Below, piece after piece: positions 16,456 through 28,100 of a stretch of 34,516 bases of DNA (within the stretch, counting starts at the first letter, position 1; the number at the start of each line of letters is the position of its first letter). Made by a program: the position numbers and the translations under genes. The notes below the pieces were generated by a model. That model saw only the letters and a program-made list of their open reading frames with translations, was not told the origin of the DNA and did no database searches. The stretch is from NCBI RefSeq assembly GCF_043780375.1, contig NZ_JAYWCU010000013.1, positions 1-34,516 of the forward strand, given 5' to 3'. This DNA is from Emticicia sp043780375 (lineage in GTDB: Bacteria > Bacteroidota > Bacteroidia > Cytophagales > Spirosomataceae).

Positions 16456-18771
16456 ATGGAAAATTTATTTACCCTTCGTCGAATAAGCATCAGTTTATTC
16501 TTAATGATTGCATTAGGAATAAATAATAGTTCTGCACAAAGCTATTTTTCTTCCACTCAAGAAGAATTTGGCAAAAATCGTATTCAAGATAAACGTTTTG
16601 AGTGGCTCACGATTCGGAGCAATAATTTTGAGTTTAATTATTATCGTGGAGGAGATAAAATTGCTCAGAATGCAGCCAAAATTTCGGAAAACGAATATGA
16701 CCGAATCACTGAGTTGTTGGGTTATACACCTTTCACAACAATGAAGATTTTCTTGTATAATTCGCCCAAAGATTTAGCCCAAAGCAACATTGGACTCACT
16801 GCTCCGATTGATTTAGATGGAAGTATTCTGAATTTAGCAAAATCTCGAGTGCAAATCGCCTATACCGGAAACGAAGAGGAGTTTAAGAAAGATTTGATTC
16901 GACAAATTGCTCGCTTGTTTGTCTATGATATGCTTTATGGAGGCAGTTTGAAAGAGGTTTTACAGAGTTCTTTATTATTGACTGTTCCTGAATGGTATAT
17001 GGCAGGAATTTCTACTTATATCTCCGAAGACAACAATGATCTGGTAATGCTTGACCGCATGCGTACAAGTATTTTGAAAAATAAAGATAAGAAAATTGAC
17101 CATTTGTCTGGTAAAGATGCCGAAATTATAGGGCAGTCTATCTGGAACTATATTGCGGTTCGTTATGGAAAAGATAATATTTCAAATATTCTGAACCTTA
17201 CTCGCATCATTCGCACCGAAGAATCAAGCATCACCAGCACGTTGGGTATTTCTTACAACCGTTTTATTAGAGAATGGAAAGAGTATTATATCAACAGTTC
17301 GTACGCCAATAATAGCGAAAAAATCATCGACGATGGTGACAAGAAAACTATTATCACCCCAAAAGTTGAAACTATTGTAACGAAAGAAAAATTAGTACTT
17401 GGAGTTGGAGAAATTGATACTGATAATTATGAATTTGATTCAGAAAATGTAATAAAAGCTCTTGCTGCTGAAACTGCCAAAACCAAAGGCGAAAATATTG
17501 ATAAATCATCGCCAAGGCTCAATCGTTTGAAAGAAACTTTGAAGGTAAAAGGTCCTTTTGCTTACGAAAACATCATCATTGCCAACGACATTAAGTCAGA
17601 GTTTTTGATGGATCCAGTTAGAAGAATGGGGATGAAAAATACTTTAGTGATGAACGATTTGCTCGAAAATCATAGCATTAAATTGGGCCTTTTTATCACA
17701 CCAGTTTTACGAAACCATGATGTATTTTTGGGGTATAATAATAATGTAAAACGCATTGATTGGGGTGTTGATGTTCAACGACGTTCTATTGCACTGGGCG
17801 ATTTAGATAACCGTAGCTTATATTTGTTTCGTCCGCTCAATATAAATTTACCTCCGTCTGCTGCTTTTACAATTGACCGCCGTATCTATTATAATAAGTT
17901 TTCAGCTTTTGCCTCATACCCGATTAACCCAAACCTTCGTGTGAGTGCTTCTCCATTTTTGCTATCTACTTCCGATATTGACGTATCAGATTTAGGGCGA
18001 AAGAGTTTGCAATCTATTTATTTAGGTGGTCGTGTTGAAGTAGTTTTTGATAATACCACGCCGCTTTTTAGTAAAGTTTTGACAGGAACTCGTGCCAAAA
18101 TTCGAATAGACCGTTCATACAGTTTGAAGAGCAGTTCAGAGAATTTCAGTCGCTTAGTAGTTGATGCCCGACATTATCAGAAAATATTTGGAAGCCTTAT
18201 TTTTGCGGCACGTGTTTCTTATAGTCGCTCACTTGGAAAATCTCCGAAAGTTACAATTTTGGGCGGAGTAGAAAACAGTATAAACCGTAGTATTGAGCAA
18301 ACTAATGGACAAGGAATTGGCGTGCCACGTGATTTACGAGACATACTTTTTTATGATTATGCAGGCAACTTAAGAGGTTTCGATTTTGCAAAATTATTCG
18401 GTACAAGTCATTTATTAACCAACTTTGAACTACGATTGCCTTTAGCTCAATATGTATCAAAAGGCTCACTGACTTCTAATTTTCTCCGTAATTTACAGTT
18501 TGTAGGTTTCTCTGATATTGGTACCGCTTGGTATGGAAACAAAGGGCCTTTTAATCGTCAAAATAGCTTGAATACAGAGGTCATTGGAGGCTTTCAAAAC
18601 CCTTTTCGTGCCACGGTTACAAACTTCAAAAATCCCTTTTTGGTAGGCTATGGCTTAGGTGTTAGAACAACTATTCTGGGCTATTTTGTGAAAGCTGATT
18701 ACGCTTGGGGGCTTGAAGACAAAGAGGTTGGAAAAGGGAAACTATATCTGTCTTTAGGATATGATTTCTAA
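16456..18771 (+). CDS. Outer-membrane protein with degenerate peptidase-MA-like N-terminal domain and C-terminal barrel
   Basis: 771 aa with a signal peptide (LFLMIALGINNSSAQ). Residues about 40-280 match the layout of the peptidase MA/gluzincin-like domain seen in Bacteroidota proteins: RSNNFEFNYYRGGDKIA, RITELLGYTPFTTMKIFLY, a helix where HExxH would sit, then VPEWYMAGISTYIS. Here the helix reads DLIRQIARLFVYDMLYGG, so the zinc-binding His-Glu pair is missing and a pseudo-enzyme is likely. Residues about 420-771 look like an Omp85/BamA-type barrel: repeated amphipathic strands, NLRGFDFAKLFGTSHLLTNF (an R-G-F turn as in BamA), FVGFSDIGTAWYG and a C-terminal strand ending LYLSLGYDF with the expected terminal Phe. 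Probably outer-membrane, role unknown. Confidence 0.75.
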   Translation: MENLFTLRRISISLFLMIALGINNSSAQSYFSSTQEEFGKNRIQDKRFEWLTIRSNNFEFNYYRGGDKIAQNAAKISENEYDRITELLGYTPFTTMKIFLYNSPKDLAQSNIGLTAPIDLDGSILNLAKSRVQIAYTGNEEEFKKDLIRQIARLFVYDMLYGGSLKEVLQSSLLLTVPEWYMAGISTYISEDNNDLVMLDRMRTSILKNKDKKIDHLSGKDAEIIGQSIWNYIAVRYGKDNISNILNLTRIIRTEESSITSTLGISYNRFIREWKEYYINSSYANNSEKIIDDGDKKTIITPKVETIVTKEKLVLGVGEIDTDNYEFDSENVIKALAAETAKTKGENIDKSSPRLNRLKETLKVKGPFAYENIIIANDIKSEFLMDPVRRMGMKNTLVMNDLLENHSIKLGLFITPVLRNHDVFLGYNNNVKRIDWGVDVQRRSIALGDLDNRSLYLFRPLNINLPPSAAFTIDRRIYYNKFSAFASYPINPNLRVSASPFLLSTSDIDVSDLGRKSLQSIYLGGRVEVVFDNTTPLFSKVLTGTRAKIRIDRSYSLKSSSENFSRLVVDARHYQKIFGSLIFAARVSYSRSLGKSPKVTILGGVENSINRSIEQTNGQGIGVPRDLRDILFYDYAGNLRGFDFAKLFGTSHLLTNFELRLPLAQYVSKGSLTSNFLRNLQFVGFSDIGTAWYGNKGPFNRQNSLNTEVIGGFQNPFRATVTNFKNPFLVGYGLGVRTTILGYFVKADYAWGLEDKEVGKGKLYLSLGYDF

Positions 18772-18837
18772 TAATTACGTAGTTAAATAGCTATTTAGCA
18801 TAAGATTTTATTCAATGAATTCTGTAAAAAAAATATT

Positions 18838-18849
18838 CGTTAACTAACG
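18838..18849. promoter_or_regulatory. Dyad CGTTA-AC-TAACG upstream of the sigma-54-like promoter
   Basis: A perfect inverted repeat of two 5-bp arms with a 2-bp spacer lies about 24 bp before the -24 box. It could be an operator or an enhancer-binding-protein site, although sigma-54 activator sites are usually further upstream. The arms are short, so chance is possible. Confidence 0.3.
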
Positions 18850-18871
18850 GATGTTTTTTTGTTGTATGTAT

Positions 18872-18888
18872 TAGGCACGATTATTGCA
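18872..18888 (+). promoter_or_regulatory. Near-consensus sigma-54 (-24/-12) promoter for the giant adhesin
   Basis: TAGGCACGATTATTGCA matches 16 of 17 positions of YTGGCACGrNNNTTGCW. The GG (18874-18875) and GC (18886-18887) doublets are in exact 12-bp register; the only mismatch is A for T before GG. The predicted start is near 18899, giving a leader of about 225 nt before the ATG at 19124. RpoN occurs in many Cytophagales, but whether this organism has it cannot be seen here. Confidence 0.52.
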
Positions 18889-19063
18889 TACTCAATACAA
18901 TGTCAATTTTAAAGCATCTACAAGAGCGTTTTTTCCTATCAATTGAACTTCAAGAAATCATTTTTTATTAAACGGTAACAAAAAAGGGTTTGGCACAGTT
19001 TTGGATACTTATGTATCAGTGCAAAATAATATATTCTTTGGATTGCATAAGAATATTTACACC

Positions 19064-19089
19064 ATCAGAGATATAAATCGTACTCTGAT
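19064..19089 (+). promoter_or_regulatory. Leader stem-loop of the giant adhesin mRNA
   Basis: ATCAGAG (19064-19070) pairs perfectly with CTCTGAT (19083-19089) around a 12-nt loop, ending 34 nt before the ATG. It could affect mRNA stability or ribosome loading. Seven pairs in AT-rich DNA are only moderately significant. Confidence 0.35.
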
Positions 19090-19123
19090 TATTAGGTTGA
19101 AGATTATATAAAAAACTTAGCAG

Positions 19124-22100
19124 ATGAGACACAATTTTACACAAAGCGGGGTAAGAGCATTCGTAGATAACCCCTCACAGACATACTCAAAACCAAAAGA
19201 CAAAAAAGTATTGGTGTTTGTCCAGAAAATTGTCAGCGTAATGAGTTTATTTATTATGCAAAAAAACAGTAAAAAAATTTCTAATACTACTCAAAAAAGT
19301 GGTTTTAGTTGGTATTCTACTGTTTCCTCAGAAGAAAAAGCTTTGCAAGAATATTTTACAGACGAAAGTAATAACCAATTAAGTAACAACTTGCCTAATT
19401 TTACAACGAATCAAGATTTAATGATGAATAGACTTCCCATCCAAAATAGCTTAACGGTCAAAAATTATCTTATTGGGAGTCATTTTGATAAAAAATTAAA
19501 GCGAAAAAAAACATCATTTCCTTCGCTGATACAGATATATAATGAAGAAAATAGGCATCCTGAAAGCTCCTTTTTTAAAGGATTAGCAATAACAATTGTG
19601 TTGATGTTTTTTACTGTTTTAGGGCTATCTGCCCAAACAAATACATCAGTAGACTTATCTCTTAGTAAAAAAATAGACAATTCCTTACCTGCGTTGAATG
19701 GAACCGTGAAATATACTTTGTGGTTAAAAAACTCAGGGCCAAGTACCGCCAATGCCATTGTTGTACAAGATAACTTTCCGATTGGAGGAGCAACCCTTTT
19801 AAGCCATAATGGAGGAGTAAATTTCAATTACAGTGCTGGTACTGGAATTGGTCTTTGGAGTGTAGCTTCTTTAGCTTCGGGCGATTCGGTAAAATTGGAA
19901 ATCGTTGCCAGTATTATACAACGAGGTGTATTTTTCAATACTGCCGAAGTAAAATCAATGGGAGCAGGTCAAAAAGATATTGATTCTACTCCAAATAACA
20001 CAAACTTAAATGAAGATGATATTTCAGTAAGTTGTTTTTCAGTGCCATTACTTTGGTACCCAGGTGAAGAATATAAAGTATCAGTTCCTGCACCATTCAA
20101 ATATGGTACAACCATAAAATGGTTTCGTGGTACTACAGAGGTAACAGGCACGATGACTCAAGCCGTTGTGAATGCTGATACTTCATTGACAATTAAAGCT
20201 CCGGGTAATTATAGTTTTACAACTAATGTTACGACTTGTCCAGCCCAAGGATGTTGTGCAGTGCAAGTAATTGAGGGGCCTTATGGTTCAATTGGTGATT
20301 ATGTATGGATGGATACTAATAACGATGGAATACAAGGAACAACAGCTCTTGAACCCCCAGTTGCAAATGTAAAAGTATATTTGTTAGATTCAAATACAGG
20401 AGTAAAATTAGATTCAACAATAACCGACGGCTTAGGAAAATATTTGTTTGATAGCTTATTGACAGGAAATTATAAAGTAAAATTTGTATTACCAATAGGT
20501 AGCGAAGCAACAGCTAAATTCTTAGGTGGCGATACTACTAAAGATAGTAATGTTAATCCAGATGGAACAACTGATGCTATAGCAATTGATACAACTCAAC
20601 CATTAGGAAATGTAGCACGAAACAATCTCACAATTGATGCAGGTCTCTACAGTCCACTTGGTTCAATCGGAGATTTTGTTTGGAAAGATTTGAATAACAA
20701 TGGTATTCAAGATGCAAGTGAACCAGGTGTTGAAGGCGTAAAAATGGAATTATACGCCTCGAATCTATCAGGAAATCCAATTGGTGCGACATTGAATACA
20801 ACTACCACGAATGCAAGTGGATTATATTCATTTAATAAGTTGCTAAAGGGAGATTATGTAGTACGTCTCATAACATCAACAATACCAGCAACATATTTAA
20901 TTTCAACAAAAACTGATGCTGGCTCAGATGATACAAAAGATAATGATTTTAATGCAACAACAGGTTATTCTCCAAAAGTGAGCATCGACCCATTAGTTCC
21001 ATCGAAGAAAGATATTCCAACAATTGATGGGGCAATTACACTTATACAAGTTGAACCAATTGCAGATTTGAGCTTAAACAAAACAGTAAGTAACTCAACA
21101 CCAAGTATAGGAGATATTATTACTTATTATATAGATGTTAAAAATGATGGACCTTCTATTGCAACAAATGTAGAAGTATCAGATATTGTTCCATTAGGGT
21201 TACAAGTGGAAATAGCAACAGGCGGAGATTTGATGAATATTTCAGGAAATACCGTCGTTGCAAAATTCAATCAAATCAATATTGGTCAAACAGCTACATT
21301 CAAAATCGTAGCTAAAGTAACAGCCAGTACAGGAACGATTAAAAACTGGGCACAAGTTACAAAATCTGACCAAAAAGACTTAGATTCAACACCAAACAAT
21401 GGTATAGATAAAGGTGAAGATGACGACGATGACGCAGATATTATTATTAAGCAGTCGCAGTGTAACCCAATCACGCCACTCATTGCTTGTTCAAATCCTT
21501 ACATTTGTTTGGGAGAAAGCGTATCAATCGAAGCAATTGGTTGTAACGGAACAATCTTATGGTCTGATGGTCAAACTGGTGGAATCATAACAGTAACACC
21601 AAGTGCAACAACTACATATACAGCACAATGTAAAATAAATGATAACTGTATCAGTCCGAAATCAAACTCGGTAACAGTTGTAGTAAATGTTATTGCAGCA
21701 CCACTTATTACTTCAAGTTCAACAACTAATGTTATTTGTGGCGGAGGAAAAATAACTTTAAAAGCTAATAACTGCACAGGTACAATAACATGGTCGAATG
21801 GTACAACGGGTGCAAGCATCGAAGTTTTACCAACAACAACAACGTCTTATACTGCCATCTGCAAGAAAGGAGAATGTGTAAGTGGTAAATCAAATATCAT
21901 TACTATTACTGTTGGAACACCAAGTAATCCACCGACAATTGCTACCAACAATACTAGCATTTGTAAGGGACAAACAGCGACATTAACAGCAAGCAATTGC
22001 ATGGGTACAATAGTTTGGTCTAACGGTTCGACAGGAACAATTATCACCATCACACCAAATGCAACAGCAAGCTACTCGGCAATATGTAAAGTGGGCGAAT

Positions 22101-25100
22101 GTTCAAGTACAACGTCGTCAATAGTAACAGTTGCCGTATCACCTACTGAAACACCAGTAATTATTGCAAGTAAAGAAATTCTGTGCGTAGGTGAAGCAGC
22201 AACATTAACAGTGACAGGATGTACAGGAAATATATCATGGACGGGAGGTGCAACAACCTCATCAATCATGGTAACACTACCAATTACTACTACTTATGAA
22301 GTTAAATGTAGCAATGGTGAGTGCGTTGGTAAAGCTACCAAAATTATAACTGTAACACCAAAGCCTACCACTCCAATTGTAACTTGTGGTAAAGAGAGAA
22401 TATGTACAGGCGAATCACTTACATTTATAGCTCATGGTTGTGAAGGTATAGTAACCTGGAGTACAGGAGTAACAGGAGCAACAATGACCGTTACACCAGC
22501 TACGACTACAACTTATACAGCAATTTGTACAGTAAATGGTTGTGTAAGCAACCCATCTAAACCTGCAACAATTACAGTTATAAACCAAACACCACCAACT
22601 ATTACAGCTTCTTCAGAGTCAGTATGTAGTGGAGGTACGGTAACATTGACAGCAGCCAATTGTGCAGGAGTATTATTGTGGAGCACAGGTGCAACAACAG
22701 CCGCAATTACTGTAAATCCAACAGTTGTCACAACTTATACGGTAAAATGTATTGTAGAAGAATGTGAAAGTTCTGCTTCAAAAACTATTAACATAGGTGG
22801 GGGTATAGTACCAACTCCTCCAGTAATTTCTGCAAGTCAAACATCGCTGTGTGGCGATGATAAAGCTAAACTTACAGCTACAGGCTGTGTAGGTGGTACT
22901 ATAAAATGGAGTACAGGAGCTACAGGCTCAACGATTTCGGTAGGAACAAGTATTTACTCCGCTATTTGTATCAATACTTGTGGCGAAAGTGCCAAATCAA
23001 GCGAAATTGTAATCAGCGTAGGTATTGCACCTTCTGTACCAGTTATTGCAACGACTACAAATACACTTTGTGGAAATAACACAGCAATATTAACAGCCTC
23101 AGGTTGCTTAGGAACAGTAAAATGGAGTACCGGAGTAACAGGATCCATGATTTCGGTAGGAGCCGGTACTTACTCAGCTATTTGTAGCAATATTTGTGGC
23201 GACAGTGCTAAGTCTAACTCAATAATAATAACAAATACAACAGTTCCGACACCAAATATTACAGCTAACAACGAAACAGTTTGTAGTGGAGGTTCGGTAA
23301 TACTTACAGCAACTAATTGTACAGGAACATTATTGTGGAGTACAGGTGCAACAACACCAGTAATCACAGTAATACCAACTGCTACAACCACATATACAGT
23401 AAAATGTAGTGTAGGAGAATGTGAAAGTTCTACTACGAAAATCATTACTGTAAGTGCAACTGGTGGGCAAATACCATTAATAACAGCCAGTAAGGATGGC
23501 GTTTGCGTAGGTGAGTCTGTTTCATTGACGGCTACAAATTGCACAGGAGCATTAACTTGGAGTACAGGTGCAACAACAACCTCAATTACTATAACACCAA
23601 CAACAACAATAACTTATGAAGTAACTTGCTTGGTAGGCGGATGTAGTGGTAAAGCTACCAAAATTATAAAAGTAACACCAAAACCTACTACTCCAATTGT
23701 AACTTGTGGTAAAGAGAGAATTTGTGCAGGCGAATCACTTACATTTATAGCTCATGGTTGTGAAGGTATAGTAACCTGGAGTACAGGAGCAACAGGAGCA
23801 ACAATGACCGTTACACCATCTACGACCACAACTTATACCGCAATTTGTACAGTAAATGGTTGTGTAAGTGACCCATCTAAACCTGCAACAATTACAGTTA
23901 TAAACCAAACACCACCAACTATTTATGCTACGAGTGATGCAGTTTGTAGTGGAGGTACGGTAACATTGACAGCAGCCAATTGTGCAGGAGTATTATCGTG
24001 GAACACTGGTGCAACAACAGCCGCAATTACTGTTAATCCAACAGTTGCCACAACTTACACAGTAAAATGTATTGTAGAAGAATGTGTAGGTATAGCAACT
24101 AAAACTATCACTATCGGTGGTGGTCAAGTTCAAAATGCACCGACCATTGCTACAAACAAAACAAGTGTTTGTGGCAACGAAACAGCTACATTGATAGCTT
24201 CAGGTTGTGTTGGTTCAGTAAAATGGAGTACAGGTACCGCTGGCTTAACAATTTCAGTAGGAGCTGGAACTTATTCAGCAACTTGTACAAACGAATGTGG
24301 TGAAAGTGTTCAATCAAATATAATAACCATTCAAACTGGAGGTGGTTTAGCACCAGTCATCTCGGCATCAATTACTGCCATTTGCGAGCCAGGAAATGTC
24401 ACACTTTCTGCCTTAGGATGTAGCGGAACAATAGTTTGGTCAAATAGTCAGACAGGAAGCAGCATTACAGTAAATGTGGCAATAACAACAACTTTCTCAG
24501 CGATTTGTACATCTGGTACTTGTGAAAGCGGTTCATCTAATAAAATAACTGTAACTGTTGGCAAACCAAACAAACCAACAATCAGTAGCGATAAAACAAC
24601 GATTTGTGCAGGTGATGCCGTAGTACTTACAGCCGTAGGTTGTACTGGCACAACCGTTTGGTCGAATGGTCTAACAGGATCTCCTATAACAGTAAACCCA
24701 ACTACAAATACCGAATATACCGCTGTATGTAAATTGCCGCAAGGAGGATGTACCAGCGACCAATCAGTCAAAATAATAGTTAATGTTATAACTAAGGCAG
24801 AATCTCCAGTAATCTCATGTTCTGCAACACGGATATGTAAAGGAGATACACTTACACTTAATGCTTTAGGTTGTAGTGGAACAGTTCTCTGGTCAACGGG
24901 TCAAACATCAGTATCTATCAATATTAACCCTACAGTAACAACGGTTTATACTGCTATTTGTAAAGTAGGTTCATGTGAATCAGCACCGTCAGCAGCAGCA
25001 ACTATCAATGTTGGCAACCCAATTCCTCCAGTTGTAAGTTGTAAAAACACACAGATTTGTAGTGGTTCAAGTACACAAATCGAAGCAGCAGGTTGCACAG

Positions 25101-28100
25101 GAATAGTGAAGTGGTCTGATGGTCAAATTGGTGCAGTCATTACTGTTTCACCAATAGCTATTACAAGCTACTCAGCTATTTGTGACGGAGGAAGATGCCA
25201 AAGTGAAAAATCGAATATTATTACAGTTCAGGTGACAGGTTCGGGTTTAACAAAACCAACAGCCAAAGACCTCGTAAATATATGCCCATACATAACGGTT
25301 GATTTGACAACTGGTGTAACAACCCAGCCGTCATCACAAGGTGGTGGGTTTGTATTCCGTACAGGAACAACGCCAGGTTCACCAGCAGTAACGAATCCAT
25401 CAACGGTCGGAACTGGTACATACTACGTATTTGAGAAAGCAGGAAATGGCTGTTACAGCGATGGAAGCAAGATTAATGTAAACATTACTTCTTGTGAGCT
25501 TGTTAATCCATCATGCGTAACCAACCCAGCAACTGCCAAAGCAGGTAAAGACAGTACGGTTTGCTTGAGCGATGATTTCTTCACACTCAAAGGTCAAATC
25601 GGTGGCTCTGCAAGTAGTGCAAAATGGACAACTGACGGTAAAGGTTCATTTGATAATGCTTTAAGTTTGAATACAAAATACTTCTATTCAAAAGATGACG
25701 TAATCAAAGGGAATGTTTCATTTACTCTTACTACAAACGATCCAGACGATAATGGCTCATGTGTGGCAGCAAGTTCTACTTTCAAAATTACTTTGAATGG
25801 CGTAACAACTGTACCAACCATTGTATCTAATAAATCACCAAATATTTGCTTCGGGGATTCAATAGTTTTGACAGCAAATGAAGTGGGCATTTATAAATGG
25901 AGCAACGGTGCAACAACTAAGAGCATCACCGTAAAAACGCCAGGCCGCTATACAGTTAAGTTATTGAAAGAAGGTGGATGTGCCTCACTTAGCTCAAACG
26001 AAATAGTAGTAGTACTTGGAAGTGCCATTTCAGCACCTACTGTTGCATCAATTACTAAAAATACTTGCCCAGCAACAGTTGTAAACCTTAATAGTGCGGT
26101 TTCGAGCCAGCCTAAATCCCAAGGAGGCGTATTCGAGTTCCATACAGGAAGTGCAGCAAGTTCACCAATGCTTGCCAATGTGAGTGCAGTAGGAGCAGGT
26201 ACTTATTATGTACTTGAAAAAAGTACGATAGGTTGTTACAGTTCAAGTTCGCCAATCATTGTAATGATTGATCAATGTACACGTAATCCTACGGATACTA
26301 CACAAACAGAGCTTAGTATCGTAATCGTAGGTTCACGTGTTGAGCTGAAAGTCGGAGACCCTATTACATATACAATTACAGTAAAAAATAACAGCACGAA
26401 GACCGCAACGAATGTAAATATTGTAAACGTACTACCAAAAGGCTTAGCAATCACTTCAGCTACTCCAGGCTTTACGGCTTTCGGTACTGATTCTTTATTG
26501 AGTGTGATTGGTAGCTTGCCAGGTGGTGCAACTAAAACATATACTTACGAATCTAAGACTACTAAAGCAGGTAAGATTATCAATACTGCCAAGATTACTA
26601 AACTTGACCAAGTTGATCCAATCACCAGCAATAACATTAGTCAATGGGCAGTAGAATGTAAAACTTGTCAGGAAACTTGCGTAGGATTAGCCCTCTCGGC
26701 CGATACAACTCGCCAAGCAAATGGCAGCTATAACATAACATTCCGTGCATTAATTGAAGCCTGTGGTAATGTTAAACTCGAAGGGGTGAAAATTGCCGAA
26801 AATTTGGCAACTATGTTCCCTCTACCAACAGCCTTCACCATTGTTCAAAAACCAACAGCAGGTATTGGTAGCAAATTGATAACCAACGATAGTTTCAATG
26901 GTTCAACAGACCCCAACTTGACAATTCCCGCAGGAAGTGAAATTGAGGCAGGTAAAATAGATACAGTGAAGTTTGTAATAAACATAGTACCAAACGGTAA
27001 AGAAGGGCCATTTAGCACCAATGCCATAGTTGAAGCAATTGGAAACACGATTTTTGGTGTTCCACAAGATGTTTCTGATGTATCAAACAACGGAAAGGTA
27101 GTAGATAAGCCAAGTGCCGAACCTACGGTAGTGAAACTTTACAAATCACCAAGTATTGGTCTTGCGAAAATAGTGTTGGATACTACTAAGAAATCTAACG
27201 GCTCTTACAACATTACTTATCAATTACTCGTGAAAAACAATGGTTCAATAACGCTGAATAATGTAATTTTAAGAGATACGCTAAGCAAAGTATTCAAAGC
27301 ACCAGCTACGTTTACAGTGGTGGGAGTACCAACCAAAAACTCAGGTAGTCAATTAACTATCAATAGTGCTTTCAATGGTACAGGTGACAGTCGCTTGACA
27401 TTATCTGGAAGTACCCTTGCAGTTGGAAAAACAGATACTTTGAAATTTACAGTAAATGTTCAGCCAGATACGTTAAAATCATTTGCTAACACAGCGGTCG
27501 TGAGTGCTTTAGGTACACTCACAGGCGGTTCGACAGAAAATGTGACGGATTTGTCAAATGCAGGTCTAAACCCTGATGCACCGGGTAGTAACCCTACTAA
27601 TTTGAATCTTGGTTCTGATGGCGGAAGTTCAATCGAAGTTCCATGTATTGGCATAGCACTTTATGTAAAAGATACCTTGAAACAGCCAGATGGTAGTTAT
27701 AATATTACTTACAACGCTATTATCAAAAACTGTGGTAACTTGAACTTGTCGAATATACAAATATGTGATACATTGGCAAGAACGTTCAACTCACCAATAA
27801 TTGCAACCATTATTCAAAAGCCAACTGTAAGTGCAGGAAGTCAATTAAAGCCAGATAATACTTACGATGGCATTACCAATACTTGTATGTTGTTGAGCGA
27901 TAGTCAAATTGCACCAAGTAAAGTAGATACCATTAAGTGGGTAATAAACGTACAGATAGGCGATAATAAAGGGCCATTCAGAAATACAGTTATCGTAACG
28001 GCAAAGACCCCAAGTGGTAAACTCATCAGTGATGCATCGAATACAGGTATCGACCCGAATCCAGTGGGTAATGCACCAACTGTTATCAATTTTAATAACT

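Larger units (their letters stand above)
18772..19123. other. 352-bp intergenic region ahead of the giant adhesin gene
   Basis: No gene is seen here. In order it holds a 14-nt perfect palindrome TAAATAGCTATTTA (18784-18797, extendable by a T-G and a G-C pair), possibly the end of the upstream transcript. Next come the CGTTA-AC-TAACG dyad (18838-18849), a near-consensus sigma-54 promoter (18872-18888), a TTTGGCAC stretch at 18989-18996 that is out of register for sigma-54, and a hairpin at 19064-19089. No exact TAnnTTTG -7 box was found. Confidence 0.7.
21461..25236 (+). repeat. Array of about 17 tandem Cys-rich Ig-like repeats in the adhesin
   Basis: Each unit is about 70-76 residues with the pattern: P-x-I ... 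[IV]C-x-G ... LTA-x-x-C-x-G-x-[IL]-x-WS-x-G-x-T-[GT] ... I-x-V-x-P ... TTTYxAxC-x-x-x-x-C-x-[SG]. Four Cys positions are conserved per unit. Two subtypes exist: most units have the PxxTTTYxxxC form; units 7, 8 and 13 have a shorter ISVG-x-x-x-YSAxC-x-x-x-CGES form. The reading frame is kept throughout. Confidence 0.88.

Noticed and set aside
18989..19005. TTTGGCACAGTTTTGGA as a sigma-54 promoter
   Set aside because: The -24-like TGGCAC is good, but the TTG that follows is one base out of register and GG replaces GC; the site at 18872-18888 is far better.
19032..19040. TATTCTTTG as a -7 box for the adhesin
   Set aside because: Has three rather than two spacer bases and no TTG at the proper distance.
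23170..23544. Long minus-strand open frames over the adhesin repeat array (this one, and others between 21571 and 24771)
   Set aside because: They recur with the repeat period, have low-complexity Val/Thr/Pro/Leu-rich products and mirror the coding strand; they are shadows of the repeats.
21461..25236. Regular repeats considered as a CRISPR-like or non-coding tandem array
   Set aside because: Period is about 220 bp, the reading frame is open throughout, and the encoded units are Ig-like with conserved Trp and Cys.
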